From Cladobotryum mycophilum (lineage: Eukaryota > Ascomycota > Sordariomycetes > Hypocreales > Hypocreaceae): a DNA stretch of 64,000 bases. The DNA is taken from contig CM071589.1 of the NCBI GenBank assembly GCA_036429605.1, positions 5,146,001 through 5,210,000 on the forward strand, given 5' to 3'. The translations under genes and the position numbers were made by a program. Below, in pieces: positions 10,580 through 21,935 of this stretch. Position 1 is the stretch's first letter. Every line of letters starts with the position of its first letter. The notes beneath the pieces are model-generated. The model worked only from the letters and a program-made list of their open reading frames with translations. It was not told where the DNA came from and did not search any database.

Positions 10580-12200
10580 TTAAGCCTTTCCTTTCCCCTT
10601 GCCTTTCGGCTCTCTCCTCCGTTCCCAGATTTGTAGATATGCCTCTCCTAGATAGAGCAGTTCGCTCTGCACCTTGTCAACAAACAAGTCCTGGGAGACG
10701 ACCCATTCGCCCGTCGCCTTGTCCTTGATCTGGACCTTCCACGTCTTCTTCTCCTCGCCGCTGTCTGCCACATCCTCCTTTGACCGGACGGCCTCGTGGA
10801 CCACGTTGGCGACAAGGTCGTACCAGATGGGTTCGCCGTGCGGCCACTCTGCGGGGTTAGGCTCGACGTAGGGGGCAATGTCGAGATTTCTCTCGTCAAA
10901 AGTGACAATCGTGGGGTTTCGCTCCGAGACAAACTTGTTTTGGGAGAAGCGCTTGACGTGGAAGATGAGATAGGGGGAGGGGGTGTAGCAGGCGATAGCG
11001 CTTCCTCTGCGCATGATGCTCCTGGGCGCGCTGGCCGTCGTATTTGCTAAGAATGGTGCTCAGGGGGACCTGCGGGATGATGTTCTTCTCCAGCTCGTCC
11101 TGAAACAGCGGCGCCGAGGGCAGATCAAGCGTCAGGAGCAGGAACCGCACGATGTCGACCTTGACCTCGGCGGCCTCCTCGAAGCGCAGGCGATCGCCCG
11201 CGTCGGCGCGGCGAGTGATGGCCTGGGACTCGACTTTAAGCCTGCCCTGAAAGAAGCGCTGGATCATGGAGCTGCCGGGCTTGGTCTTGCTGCCGCCGAG
11301 GCCGAGGTGGAGGTTGTTGAGGAACCAGGAGAGGAACTCGACGGGGTCGGACTGGTTCGTAAGGGTGAAACGCTTGTTGGACTCGAGGGCGATCTCCTGG
11401 AGGAGCTCGTGAGGGGAGACGTGCGCCTTGAAGGCGCGCGGGTTCCAGATCTTGCGGAACAGGATGCTGCACCTCTTGACGAGCTCCGATTTTTTCGAAA
11501 AGTCCTCGAGCAGCAGGTAGTTCCTCAGTGGCTGCACGTGCGAGAGGGCCTGCACCACCACGTTGAGGTAATCGTTCTCCTTGATGTTGTTCATGCCCAC
11601 GAACCCTGGCGCGTACTGCTTCCCGTCCAGCGTCCAGCTCGTGCGCGCCCCGGTCCTGCGGTCCAGCTCCATGACCTCCTTCTTCGTGTACCGCGGGTCG
11701 GAGACGTACTTGATGTCCTCGAGCGACTTGCTCTTGACCTCGTAGCCGTCGGGCAGGACGTAGACCTTTTGCGTCTCGAGGTTGATGAAGACGTGGTGGT
11801 CCTCGTCCAGGGAGTGGAAGTAGGCGTGCGACTTTACGCCGCGGCCCTGGTAGTACCGCCCGCAGATGAGGCAGGCGTAGACGTTGATGTTGGAGAGCGA
11901 CACGGAGCACAGCTTCTCAAAGTCAAAGTCGAGCACGTTGCGATCAATGGTATCCAGGTAGAGATCGTCGTATCCGTCCGCAGGCCCAGACTGGCGAATG
12001 GGCGCCGCAATGGGAGTGTCGTCCAGGTCCTCGTCCTCATCCTCGCTCCCTTCCTCCAAACGCCCATTCGTCTCGTTGGGTTTACTTGTCGCGTCCGGGC
12101 TATCTCTCGGTGTTTCTAGTTCTTCTGTTCGTGATCTTTTAGATACTGGCGATGGGACGCCCAGCTCCCCGAGGGCCTCTGAAGCTTGACGTTTGGACAT
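10580..12200 (-). CDS. SAD1: Sad1/USP39, inactive ubiquitin-protease-like U4/U6.U5 tri-snRNP factor; apparent frameshift
   Basis: Acidic N-terminus, then a UBP-type zinc finger (residues ~98-165, CLICGRYYQG..H..H) and a ubiquitin-hydrolase-like fold from ~198. The position of the catalytic Cys reads NNIKENDYLN, i.e. Asp, as expected for this catalytically dead splicing factor, which stabilises the tri-snRNP in the nucleus. Start chosen at 12200 (MSKRQAS); an upstream in-frame ATG at 12296 adds 32 unconserved residues. The frame breaks inside the C-rich run 10973-10983: the first part ends ..YRLLHPLP and the continuation YLIFHVKRFSQNKF lies one frame over, running cleanly to the stop at 10580. 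Removing one base or adding two in the run restores about 540 aa. An assembly error is more likely than a broken essential gene. Convergent with the eIF4E gene. Confidence 0.88.
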
Positions 12201-12481
12201 GCTGGTCGAAGTTGCTTTGAAAATTACCCCCAAAAAAGAAGTCGTAGGTGGGATTGCAGGTGGGATTAAAGGTTGACGTCTTGGTTGCGATGACAAGGCT
12301 AAAGGGAAAAGTAAACTATAGTGGGTCTCAGTCTAGCCGGCGGCACTGCGCAACAACTTGGGCACCCAAAGCCAACTTGCAAGCTAAAAATGCTACCAGC
12401 TTGGGAACTCTTCTCTTACAATCATGTTTAAATTCTATGCATAATGTGTAACGCTCCTAAATCTACTTTTCGTTCATATTA

Positions 12482-15252
12482 TTAACCAGCCATAACAGTG
12501 TCCTCCATTGCAGGCGCCAGACTGTCCATCTCCTGAAGGGTATATTCCACCAGATAACTTTCATCCACCAACTCCTCCATGCGCTTGTAATGCCTTTCAG
12601 TGTACACCCTTAATCCGTGCAAGACATCCTTGAGACTCTTTTCGCCCCTGGCTCCCCTGACAGAAAGATTGGAGAATTTAGACGCGGGATAGCTCTTGAT
12701 CAAAGTCCACAATATCCTCTGCGCTACCGGGGCTGTACGTGCGTTTGTGTTCCAGTCCCGCAATCTGAGCAGGAGGAGATAGATCTGATCATCTGAAAGG
12801 GTTGCAAGCACTTCATCGACAGCCCTGATGCCGCAAAGGCTTCCAGCCTCGGGTTTGCTCGTTGTCACAACCGAAGTGAATAAGCCAAGTAGCCGTCCGG
12901 GGTGGTTCAGCTGAAGAGCCAAAGTAATGGCCTCCCTGTATGAGCCGGCATGAATATGATTCTCAAGCTCCTGTTCCTGTTGGATCATTTCCAGAGCAGC
13001 CTGTGATGCAGCTGCTTGGGTCTCTGACGTAGTGTCTTTCCAGAAAGTGACAGTCGAATCACCACTGCCGGAGACAATGGCGTTGGTCTTTGGGTGCACA
13101 GCCACAGCCCATACACGGTCTTCGTGGTTGTCCAGGGTGGACTCAGTCTCTCCAGAGTTGGCATTCCAAACCTTGACAAGGCCATCACCACCAGCGCTTG
13201 TAAATAGAACTGGCGCCTTAGACTGCTCCTGTGCTGTCATTCTCAGCCAAGCCACCTTGAGCACGCTGTTTGAATGGCCTTCAAACGTTCGAATGCAGGT
13301 ATAGTCTGAGAGGTTCCACAACTTGACGCTCTTATCACCGCTTCCTGTGAGAATAACACCTTTGCCAGTGACTGGGCCATCTTCGCCTTGCAAAGCGGGC
13401 ATATTGGCAGGAGAAAACTGAACGGTCCAGACACCTCGCTTGTGGCCACGAAGAATACCCTGGACCTCACCCTCCTCGACGGACCAGATTTTGACAGTCT
13501 TGTCCTGCGATGCCGATGCAAAAAGCTGTCCTGCATGGTGGACACTAAGAGCGTTAATATCCTTGTCGTGGGCCTTCCTAGTAAAGACTGCTCGCGAGCC
13601 TGTCTTTTGACCTTGTTGCGGCGTTCGAGGAATCTCCCACTTCTTGACTGTCTGATCCTGGGATCCAGTCAGGAGGAAAGGTGGAGGGTGGCTAAGAGGG
13701 TCAGTTCGCGCAGCTGATCCCTCGGGAGGAACGGTTTTTGATAAAGCCACTGCACCCAAGGACTCTGCGTGGCCGGAAAAGATGGCCCAGCATACGTATG
13801 AGTTGTTGGCTGGGTCAACTCTCCAAACTCGCGCTGTGTTATCTTTTGCACCGGTAGCGACCCAGTGCCCTGACCAGTCAATATCCAGTGCAATGACAAT
13901 ATCCTCGTGTCCCCGAAGAAGGGCTACATCTTGGCCGAAATATGGTGTTTGGGATGCCTTCCAGGTAGACTGGCCATCGGCATTGGAGTCGGCTACGGAT
14001 ACCAGTCGAACGTCTTCTGAGTTGGTAGCCAATGCAAGTAGTGAGTGATCAGGTAGCAAATAACCCAAGTCAATAATCTCATCGTGGGTTCCGGATATTC
14101 GGCGGAATGGTTCGGGTGAGGAGAGAGAGGCGGCATCGACTTTTGTCGGAAGCTCGTAGAGAGCCAATGTGTGGTCAACCTGGACGAGCAAGATGAATGG
14201 CAATTCGGGTCGGTAAATCCCAGAAACAATGCCTTCTTCTTCGCTCTTTGCGGGCTGCTTTGGTGTCTGCTCGTGGCCAGTATCGGTATCCCAGATGCGA
14301 AGGCATCCATTAGCTCCAGCTGAATAGGTTAGATTTCCATCATCAACAAATCCCACCGCTTCCACCAGCTCAAGACATGGCACAATTTTTCGAATCTTCC
14401 ATGACTTGGCATCCCACCAAATAATGGTCTTGTCTCTGCTTGCGGTGACGATGGCATGCTGCGTCGGGGAATAGTCGATCCCCTGCACATCGGAAACGTG
14501 AGAGTCCAAGTTGGCGATGCAGCTCCTCTTGTGCAGGTCCCAAACTCGAACCTTGCCATCTTGGCTACCCGATACAAGTCTAAAGTTGGTGGCGGCCTCA
14601 TTTTCATCGTCCGAATCTTCAGTCTTTTCATTCTTCTTTCCTTTGGCTAATTGGTTTGCGCGTGCCGCAACTTCAAAAACCGCAAAGCTGACACCAAGAC
14701 TGAGGGCCCGCGGAATGTGTGAGTGACGTAGCCGGCAGCGATATCCCAGACCTTAATTACACCATCAGTTCCACCCGTAGCCAGAAGAGTGCTCGTGCGA
14801 TCAACCGCCAGAACAACAACAGGAGTTGCGTGCGGCTTCAATGTCCGGACCAGCGAGGCCTCGACGGAATTTTCATCTTCAGATCGCTTAAGACTAAAAA
14901 TTCTCATCGACAGGGAACGAGAGCATATGATGAGATGTGACCCCGATGGAGTTACTACAAAGGTCAGTTTACAATCTCACACAAAATTTTGATAGACCAA
15001 CATGTCAATGTCGAAATAATCTCTCCATCCTATGTTGAATTAGCAATCGTCTTCACTCTGAAAAACTTCACTTACACCATCAATCTGGGCCAGATGTTTC
15101 CCACTGGCCGGATCCGTCAAAACGACATCCTCGCCGAGGGTTGTTGCTAGAATTTTGGCCCCATTGTCAATTGAAACCGATCCGCCAGTATAAATCGGTC
15201 GAATGACACGATCAACGTCAAACGTCGTCTTCAAAGGTTGTTTTGTTGCCAT
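12482..15252 (-). CDS. UTP13: U3 snoRNP component Utp13 (WD40 protein); apparent frameshift
   Basis: Exon 1 is 15252-15078 and exon 2 is 14954-12482, joined in phase 1. The protein (about 882 aa) is a double WD40 propeller: repeats such as LATGGTDGVIKVWDI, LVSGSQDGKVRVWDL, FASASQDKTVKIWSV and IVSGSGDSTVTFWKD are plain. It ends in the alpha-helical Utp13 C-terminal domain from ~EQELENHIHAGSY. Utp13 belongs to the UtpB subcomplex of the small-subunit processome, acting in nucleolar 18S pre-rRNA processing. At 14675-14679 (five A on the plus strand) one base is missing: VSALRF runs into another frame, and F-EVAARANQLAKGKK continues to the next WD repeat. One extra base restores the frame. Starts head-to-head with the gene at 15520. 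Confidence 0.9.
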
Positions 15253-15519
15253 CTTGAAAAATGTTCACTGAGCTGAGTGAAAGCTACGACTTTGCTGTCT
15301 GTATGAATTTTTTTGATAAGCAGTGTTATCGATAAGAACTGCAAGTTGAAGCAAGCTAGGTACTTAGTAGGCTCCACTTTCAAATTACGTCCGAGTCTGA
15401 GTGTCACGTGAAACCCTTCGTCTTCATCACTCCCTTCTCAACGGCAGGATTATACGTAGTACATCGTCAGGATGGCTTAAAAATGCTTAATCACTTCATC
15501 TCTGACAATATTATTCATC
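15253..15519. promoter_or_regulatory. Shared divergent promoter region of UTP13 and the gene at 15520
   Basis: 267 bases separate the two start codons, so both genes must take their core promoters from this interval. A GATAAG..CTTATC-like pair occurs near 15315-15335. No TATA box is evident. Confidence 0.5.
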
Positions 15520-17195
15520 ATGGGTATGCAAGGCCCACTCACGGCACAGGCCTTGGTAGGAACAAACCTCTCGCTCGTCACGTCTGGCTCCGCGCTTACA
15601 TGAACAGGGTCGGAGTCCTTACGATGATGTGGTGCAGGGTGAAGGTGAAGAGGATCCTCGGGAACCATCTCAGCAGTATGACCATGGAGGTCGACCCATC
15701 AACCCCGACACCATGAGGATGAACAGAGACATAATCAGATCCCACAATGAAGTGATGCTTGTGATTGGTGTAGCAGAGCCAGAAAACCCAAATGCTGGAC
15801 CGGAAGCTGATTTACAGCGCCGGCACGAAGCGCATGAGGAGTCCATAGGACTGAAACTGGCCTCAGCGGCGAAGCGCTGTGTCGAAAGTGTTGGCATATT
15901 TGGTGTCAATGGTCTGAGGGATCGCATCCTTGTAAGCGGCGTCCCTCGATTTTACATGGCTGCTCTTGCTAACAGCCGCAGATCTACAAGAGGTACTCTA
16001 GAATCCCTTTCTGGGAGCTCTATCAATTGGCAAGACGAGACTTTTCGTTTTGCAGAGACATTCTCCCTGGAGTGCCAGCAAGCTTCTTAACCAGTTATGT
16101 CGAGTCATACGTCACTCATCTATGGTTTGGTGAGAGGGAAAAGGCATTAGCGCGACGCAGGTAGGTTCCTTGAATCTACCACGAAGGAAATACAACTGAC
16201 GATGTAGCGTTCACGAGGTTTGGTCATATTTTCGAGTTCATTTGGAGCTGTTCATCGCCATGCAGAGACTTGGGTTGATTCCAAGCTCCCAATGGCTACC
16301 GGGGCCCCTCTACTTTGTTCCGTTTAGCCGCACGTCGCCCTTTACCACCCCACCTCCTCTTGCTAGCTTTGAGACCTCGGCGATACTACGATGGCTTGGT
16401 GGTGTCTTTATTGCCATGACCCCATTTCTCGTCTGGTCCATGTCGCAACGATTGCTGAGAGACTGGCGACCTCAAATCTGGACGCAAATCTTCAAACGCC
16501 TCCCGAGCACCGCTTTCCGTGGGAAAGCAATACCTCCGGCGCCTCCATCGTCAATGAACGAACCGACCGGTGATTCATATGCCGTCGAGGATGGTGTATC
16601 GCCACTGCCGGCGACAGACAGCCAACCGAGCGACACTGAACCCGTCGAAACGGTGAGGCGACCAAGCGTCTTCTCAATGAGGGACGATGACTACGCAAGC
16701 GACGAGGAAAACGATGGTATGAGGGCGACTCTTATAAGTTTTGATGTCGAAGCAACGGAATCCTCGGCGGATGCTCCTCAAGGGCTGTGGTCTGCAGAAC
16801 TTCGACCCAGTGTCGGCACTGATTCGAGATCAGGCATGAGCATATTGCCCATTTATTTCGACACTCTCCTCACACAGATACCTGCTCTGATAGCGACACA
16901 CATTTTTACCAATACAGCGACAAGAATTCTTCTGGCTCCTTATGAGGCGACCGCGTTGCGTCTTGCTGCTCGAACATTTCGCCTTCGGTCGGGTTTGTCT
17001 TGCGAGGACATTCATCCCGTGAACGTGTTGGCGGGGCTGAACGGTACCTTGACCATGAACTACTTGGGGGTGGAACTCCTTCACCTTGTCCTCTCGTCAG
17101 AAGTGTGGGGGGTGTTTACCGGTCTCTCACAGTGGTACCACATGTCAGAAGAGGAATACAAAGAGCAACAAGACAACCTTGAGTCAACCCAGTAG
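15520..17195 (+). CDS. Uncharacterised membrane-associated protein, 508 aa
   Basis: Four exons: 15520-15555, 15608-15931, 15982-16160 and 16208-17195, with canonical introns of 46-52 bases and all phases consistent. Residues ~20-180 form a globular, mostly helical region (RPINPDTMRMN, KRCVESVGIFG, RIPFWELYQLARRDF, LTSYVESYVTHLWFGER). A likely membrane helix follows at SAILRWLGGVFIAMTPFLVW. A Ser/Asp/Glu-rich linker (~300-400) precedes further hydrophobic helices (YFDTLLTQIPALIATHIF, YLGVELLHLVLSSEVWGVF). It is not recognised beyond looking like a conserved ascomycete protein. The first exon of 12 codons is chosen because its donor (GTAGGA at 15556) keeps phase 0 with GRSPYDDV; starts further downstream are possible. 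Mid-protein exon joins are well supported because they restore continuous sequence. Confidence 0.8.
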
Positions 17196-18677
17196 GTGCA
17201 CTAAGAGTGGAGGGAGAGTGGAGGGCAGCCAAAGAGGTGCATGCGGCTGAGAGAGTAGCAGAAGTGAGACTGGGCATCGATTGGGTGTGATTTGCGATTC
17301 AAATCTAGGGACAGAGTCTCCATTGTTGGTTCAGCATGTTGGTTGATTGGGCTACGTAAGCCGGGAAGTTCGTATGCCGGTTGTCCATCTCCCGAATTGG
17401 GGCGAATAATACCATACATATATTGCACTATATTAGTGCATTATCAAGCGCTGCGCAATCTTCGATCCCCCTGTCGGTGGCATGGAGCCACCGGTTCCAG
17501 AGTATACGCATAATTGGACAATGCCCCCTTCACAAAGTCTGGATCAAGTCCGATGCATTCTGCTCCGTACGCCTCTTATTCTAACAGACCATACGGAATA
17601 CACGAATCGGTATCTGACTCAGGAATCCAATATTTGAGCCGTTGATATGACTGTTCAGAAACCAGCGGGGTCTGACCCCAAGCCATGGAGGCTTGCCCAT
17701 CAACCAGTGGGACCTTTTTACCATGGAATTATTCCGTCACTTTGGCCTCTTTTTTTACTGGTTCTTTGTTCTTTTTTTGGTCTCAATGATTGAGGCGGCA
17801 AAGCCAAGGCGTCGGTTAGACACACTTGGCTGCTTACTTCTTGTCTTGCTTTGCGGAACGCTTTTCTTCTCGACATACACACCAACGCCGGAGACATATT
17901 ACGAATTATGTCGGTTGCGATGGAGTTCATGGGTAGAATGCGTAATCGGCATATGGATTTGTGCAAGAAGTGCACGCCGCTACAAACATAATGCCCGTCT
18001 ACCTTGTAAGCGAGATTAAGAGGGCAGGGGAATGAAAGAGGGGGGGTCCGCGCCTTCTTCTTCATCTTCTTCTTCTTCTTTGTTTTTTTCCCTACCCCGC
18101 CAGGCAAAAGACAAAGCTTTGACTCGGATCCCGACGACGAGGCCAAGACGAGGGAACAAGACGAGTCAAGAGAGAACCTGGCTATTCTTGGTCAGGGTTT
18201 CGGATCCTAAACCCACCCGCCGTCAGTCTTATCAATATTTTGCCCCCAGAGATCGGCAATTACTTTTACCTTACTACGCTTGAGCAGCTGCCGGTGGTGA
18301 GTCTAGCACGACACCATCGCCTCCAGCAACAACCGGCCGCTTCTCCAACCACCCCTTTGAGTCATCTCGTGCCGTTGACTTGAAAGGGCCTGCTGCATCC
18401 AAGCATTCCCATTACATGATATCCCCATAATGGCGTTTGACTCATCAATTCTCACGGCGGAACGGTGCCCGTGCGTAAGTCTGCTAGTGAGAGCTTCATG
18501 TAGAGATACTGGTTATGTCGGCTCCTCCAGTACATACGCCACTACGGCACAAATCCCAGCACCCAAGACGAGCTATTCCCTCTTTCTTCAACACTACGCT
18601 CACCCATGTTGATACGCGGCCCTGACCGCTTTTGGAGTCGATTGCAGTGCCGAATTGCTTCCTTTTTCTGGTCGTGG
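17196..18677. other. Intergenic stretch, possible gene remnants only
   Basis: Plus-strand frames at 17647-18019 encode hydrophobic stretches, and 18120-18280 contains short protein-like pieces (SFDSDPDDEAKTREQDE; INILPPEIGNYFYLTTLEQ) in different frames. None can be joined into a supported gene. They may be remnants at the edge of the amplified region that follows. Confidence 0.35.
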
Positions 18678-18685
18678 TATATATA
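18678..18685 (+). promoter_or_regulatory. TATA-like box upstream of small gene A
   Basis: TATATATA, 206-213 bases before the ATG at 18891. The other two small genes have ATAAATA-type boxes 120-145 bases before their ATGs. Confidence 0.5.
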
Positions 18686-18890
18686 CTCTGGTAGCTGGGC
18701 TCCTTTTGGGTTGTTTCTTTTATGCACAAACAAGCAGTTCTTTTCCTGATCAATACATCCTCCATCTCTTGGCTAGAACCTTTCTCCTCTCGTTTATCGG
18801 GACCATCTCTACCTACCCTAGAAGGCAAGCCGAGACAGCCAAGCAATCCCTCACAAACTACTTTGACCTACCTCCTCAACCATCATCACC

Positions 18891-19088
18891 ATGGCTGCCT
18901 CTATCGCTGTACGAAGTTGCTATTTCCCCTTCCACTACCTTCATCTCTAACACATCCAGGTTGAACCCGTTTATATCACCTTCAACAAGGATAAACGACC
19001 AGTGATTGTCCGTCCCAAGGGGAAGCCGACCACCAACGACAATGCTGAGCGACCGGTTATCGTTCGCGATGACCCAAAGACGAAATAA
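18891..19088 (+). CDS. Small basic protein A (48 aa), first gene of cassette A
   Basis: Exon 1 is 18891-18908 (six codons); intron 18909-18959 (GTACGA..CATCTCTAACACATCCAG) has a good branch site; exon 2 is 18960-19088. The product is 48 aa, Lys/Arg/Pro-rich, and carries the hexapeptide RPVIVR twice (around residues 19-24 and 37-42), ending DPKTK. Small gene B has the same structure: an 18-base first exon, a phase-0 intron, a KP/RP-hydrophobic core and an -TK ending. The third copy (35007) shares repeated Lys-Pro/VIV elements. No signal peptide or membrane segment. Function unknown. It is followed 0.93 kb downstream on the same strand by a DUF6594-like gene, as in the other two cassettes. That conserved neighbourhood is the main reason to believe this short gene is real. 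Confidence 0.6.
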
Positions 19089-20020
19089 AATTATGTTGAT
19101 CTAATGTAAGTCCAAGAAGCTAATTCCGTAACACATTCTCATACATCAATTGCTAACTTGATGCGCAAAGCTCATACATCAAAGGTCGTACTATGGGCCA
19201 TGTGCAAAGGATTATGAACAGATAAAAGAACTTAAATGATGGTTCCAAATAATGATTGTGGCTATTTGTATCACTATACAGTATTATGTGTCAATTAAAA
19301 GGGCGTTTATCTGGGTAGACTTGTGCTTGAAGTTGGGATTTGAGTGCTACTTTGAGAAAATATATCAGCGTTTACACCATCTATCGTCAGTAGCAATCAT
19401 GTCGTTGGATCATCCTGGCTTACGTTTTCTCTCTGCGGCAATCGTAGCCAGTGAGCGCTTCCATCATTACACCAGTGCGGCAGAGAACGAATCTTGTCAC
19501 AGGCTGCTTGCGTCTGTGACATGCACAGGGGCCTGGCCATTCACAGTACGATGCTACCACAGCCACGCCAAGAACATTAATGTACACCGAAAGTACCTGA
19601 TCCTTTTGCAGCGAGGCAAGCAAAAGTAATTGAATGGTCGCATTTGGTCATGAGTCCAAATGGCCTGCACACCCAGTTTGGAAACAGACAGGAAAGAAGC
19701 TCTCTTGTTGGACTGCGATAACCTGTGCGACACACCCCAGCAAGGCAGTGCAATATGTATGAAATCATACAGCAGCATAAAACTGGCGCAGACGTTGGGG
19801 AGCCTCACAAAGATCATGCAGGAGGGGGGTTCCATCCTCGTTGGTCAAATCGACATGGCCGTGGGACTCGAGCGGTGACGATGATGAACGATGGTAAAGA
19901 CCATAAAGAGGCGATGTGTGAATGCGAAAGAGAGAAAAATGTCAGTCTTTGGTATAGCCACTGTAAAAGAGAATACAGGCATAGCAAGAAATACCAAGGA
20001 ACAAGAATCTTTATCACAAA
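19089..20020. other. Spacer between the two genes of cassette A
   Basis: No gene recognised. The part at about 19725-19885 is similar by eye to 25990-26170 in cassette B (shared stretches such as GTGCAA..TGTATGA.ATCAT.CAG and GAGCGGTGACG), so the spacer was probably duplicated with the genes. Confidence 0.5.
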
Positions 20021-21102
20021 ATGAGCCAATGTTCCATCGATACGCGTCTGACTCCTGCGGGAGCAGCCGGTGCAGCGCAGGAGCATACAGGGAACATAAG
20101 CGACAATCCCATTGCTAGTAAATACAGGGGCATCCGATTGGGAAAGTTGCATAATGCTAATTGCGACGTCAGGCACTGTCGATGTTGAGGCCCGTCGTTC
20201 GAGTTTTGGCGCTGGTATGTGACATCACGAGGATGGTTTGTACGATGAGTCTAAATTTTGATAGATGAGCCTGGTCTTGTTGGTTTCGCCAACTTCCAAA
20301 GCGAGGACGAGTTTTTCAGGATCGTACCAGCTCTGCATGCCCCAGCCAGTTATGTTTTATTGAAGAAAGCAAAGCGTATCGACAAGATCTGGGATCAACT
20401 GCGAACGGCCAAGAGAGGTCGAGATTATCGGTTGGCGGCAAAATTGGCCATGAAACTCGAAAAGAAGATGTCTAGCTTCCGTGAGCATTCTCTGAAAAGC
20501 CACCCAGGCTTCGCATAACGCTGACGTATTTTTTGCAGAGAAATTCTTGTGTCAACGACAGCAAATCAACACCTTTGCAGTTCCCAAAGAATGGATTTTG
20601 AAGACATGTCGCCAGGTGGCGAAGCAGAAGCTTGGGGACGAGACAAGCTTCTTGTCGGAAGAAGCCCAAGATTGGGCCAACTACCACGGAATGGATAATT
20701 TTGACGTTTTGGCGAGGGGGATTATGGAGTCCGACAGGGTGCGATTCTTCCTGGTAGGTAATCTCCATATCCAGTACTCGATACAAGCTGACTCGTATCC
20801 AGGACTGGTCTCGGGCTGATGATGTCAAGGACGGTGGTTTGAGCTACACATCATACTTTAATGTGTCCATAGGGATGATAAAGTTGTGTATTGTGTTGCT
20901 CGCAACGTTGCTGCTCGTCTGTGTACCGGTGATGGTTTACTCATTGAAAATCATCACATCGTCGACAGCCATCGTCATGCTGTACGGCTTGATAGTTGTG
21001 CTCTGTTGTCTGCTCTTCCATCCGATTTTTAAGTTCGACACGTTTGTTATGGTGACAATCGGCCTGGCTGCACTGCTGGGCCAATGTATTGCTCGTTCTT
21101 AA
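20021..21102 (+). CDS. DUF6594-like membrane protein, cassette A (289 aa)
   Basis: Five exons: 20021-20117, 20173-20214, 20265-20480, 20539-20753 and 20803-21102. Introns are 47-58 bases; the first contains a TGCTAAT branch site. Residues ~45-120 hold the N-terminal motif GFANFQSEDEFFRI and a charged helix. Then comes CQRQQINTFAVPKEWIL..YHGMDNFDVLARGIMES, and a C-terminal set of three membrane helices (about 216-238, 243-262 and 271-285). This order matches fungal DUF6594 proteins: a GF/GY..R-F start, an RQ..L..P middle and three C-terminal helices. The function of that family is not established to my knowledge. Start chosen because exons 1-2 align with paralogue B (..VDVEAxR..). The two paralogues at 26277 and 36193 share exon lengths and phases. 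Confidence 0.78.
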
Positions 21103-21279
21103 CTTGGGAAGAGAAAGGGTGTCGAAGATGATGAGTCGTGGGCGAGGATTGGATGGCATTTGAAAGCGTCGGCGCTCGGGAGGCTATAGTTTGTGCATCT
21201 CAACATTAGAAGAAGCTACTAATAATTTAATGTGTGAACCTACTGTGAAGCCATCGATGCATCTGTGAGAAAAGACGAC

Positions 21280-21935
21280 CCCTCAGCGGCATCAGTTCCG
21301 ATTGAGGGGGAGACGGCGGCTCAGGGGAATGCAATTAGACTTTCAGGCTATCGACCAAAGAGGAACAACCCTTTTGTCGGCTGCTGCTTCCGTCGATACA
21401 AAGATGACAACAATATCTCGCTGCATTTGGCCAGAATTCGACTCAATTCTGGAGGCTGGTGATGACAGACACTCATTTGTACCTTCTTCCTATTTCTGGG
21501 GGGAGGGGGGTTATGCCTAAGGCTTCCACAGATATGTCTCTAAGTAATGTGCGCACCAAATCTGTATGATGAGATACATTGTTGCCATGGTACCAGAGTT
21601 TGCGCTGGTGAAGCTGGTAAGGCAGACTCTGGGGAGCTCAAGGCAGAAACGGGGTCGGCGTCGACTGGAATGAGGAACCACGCACTTGGGAGATGCTGAA
21701 GCAAATGATAATGGAAGAGACGATGAATAAACATTCACTCTGAAGCGATTATGACCGAGACAAATGCAGAACAGTCCGGTTGAAAGGCAAGGATATCTAC
21801 CAGTGAAGCACCATGAAGCGTTCTTGGGCCGTTGTTGCCGACTGTAGGGGATGGATGGCGCGCGGCCCATCGATGTGTCTCTCTTGATGCCTTGCAAGAC
21901 AAGACCTTGGCTTCTTTTGCCCCAGACACATCTCA
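21280..21935. repeat. Duplicated non-coding block X (copy 1)
   Basis: Similar by eye to 31365-31975 on the same strand. The clearest part is GAGATGCTGAAGCAAATG.. ATGGAAGAGACGATGA.. against GAGATACTCAAGCAAATG.. ATGGAAGAGACGATGA.., with further similarity on both sides. No convincing gene inside. It starts ~180 bases after the end of the cassette A membrane gene. Confidence 0.6.

Noticed and set aside
11013..12119. 368-codon plus-strand frame opposite SAD1
   Set aside because: Antisense shadow of the G/C-biased SAD1 codons; composition (Val/Leu/Glu/Asp-rich, no domain) is typical of such shadows.
17647..18283. Hydrophobic and acidic short frames suggesting a split membrane or F-box-like gene
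   Set aside because: Pieces are in different frames with stops between them and no convincing introns.
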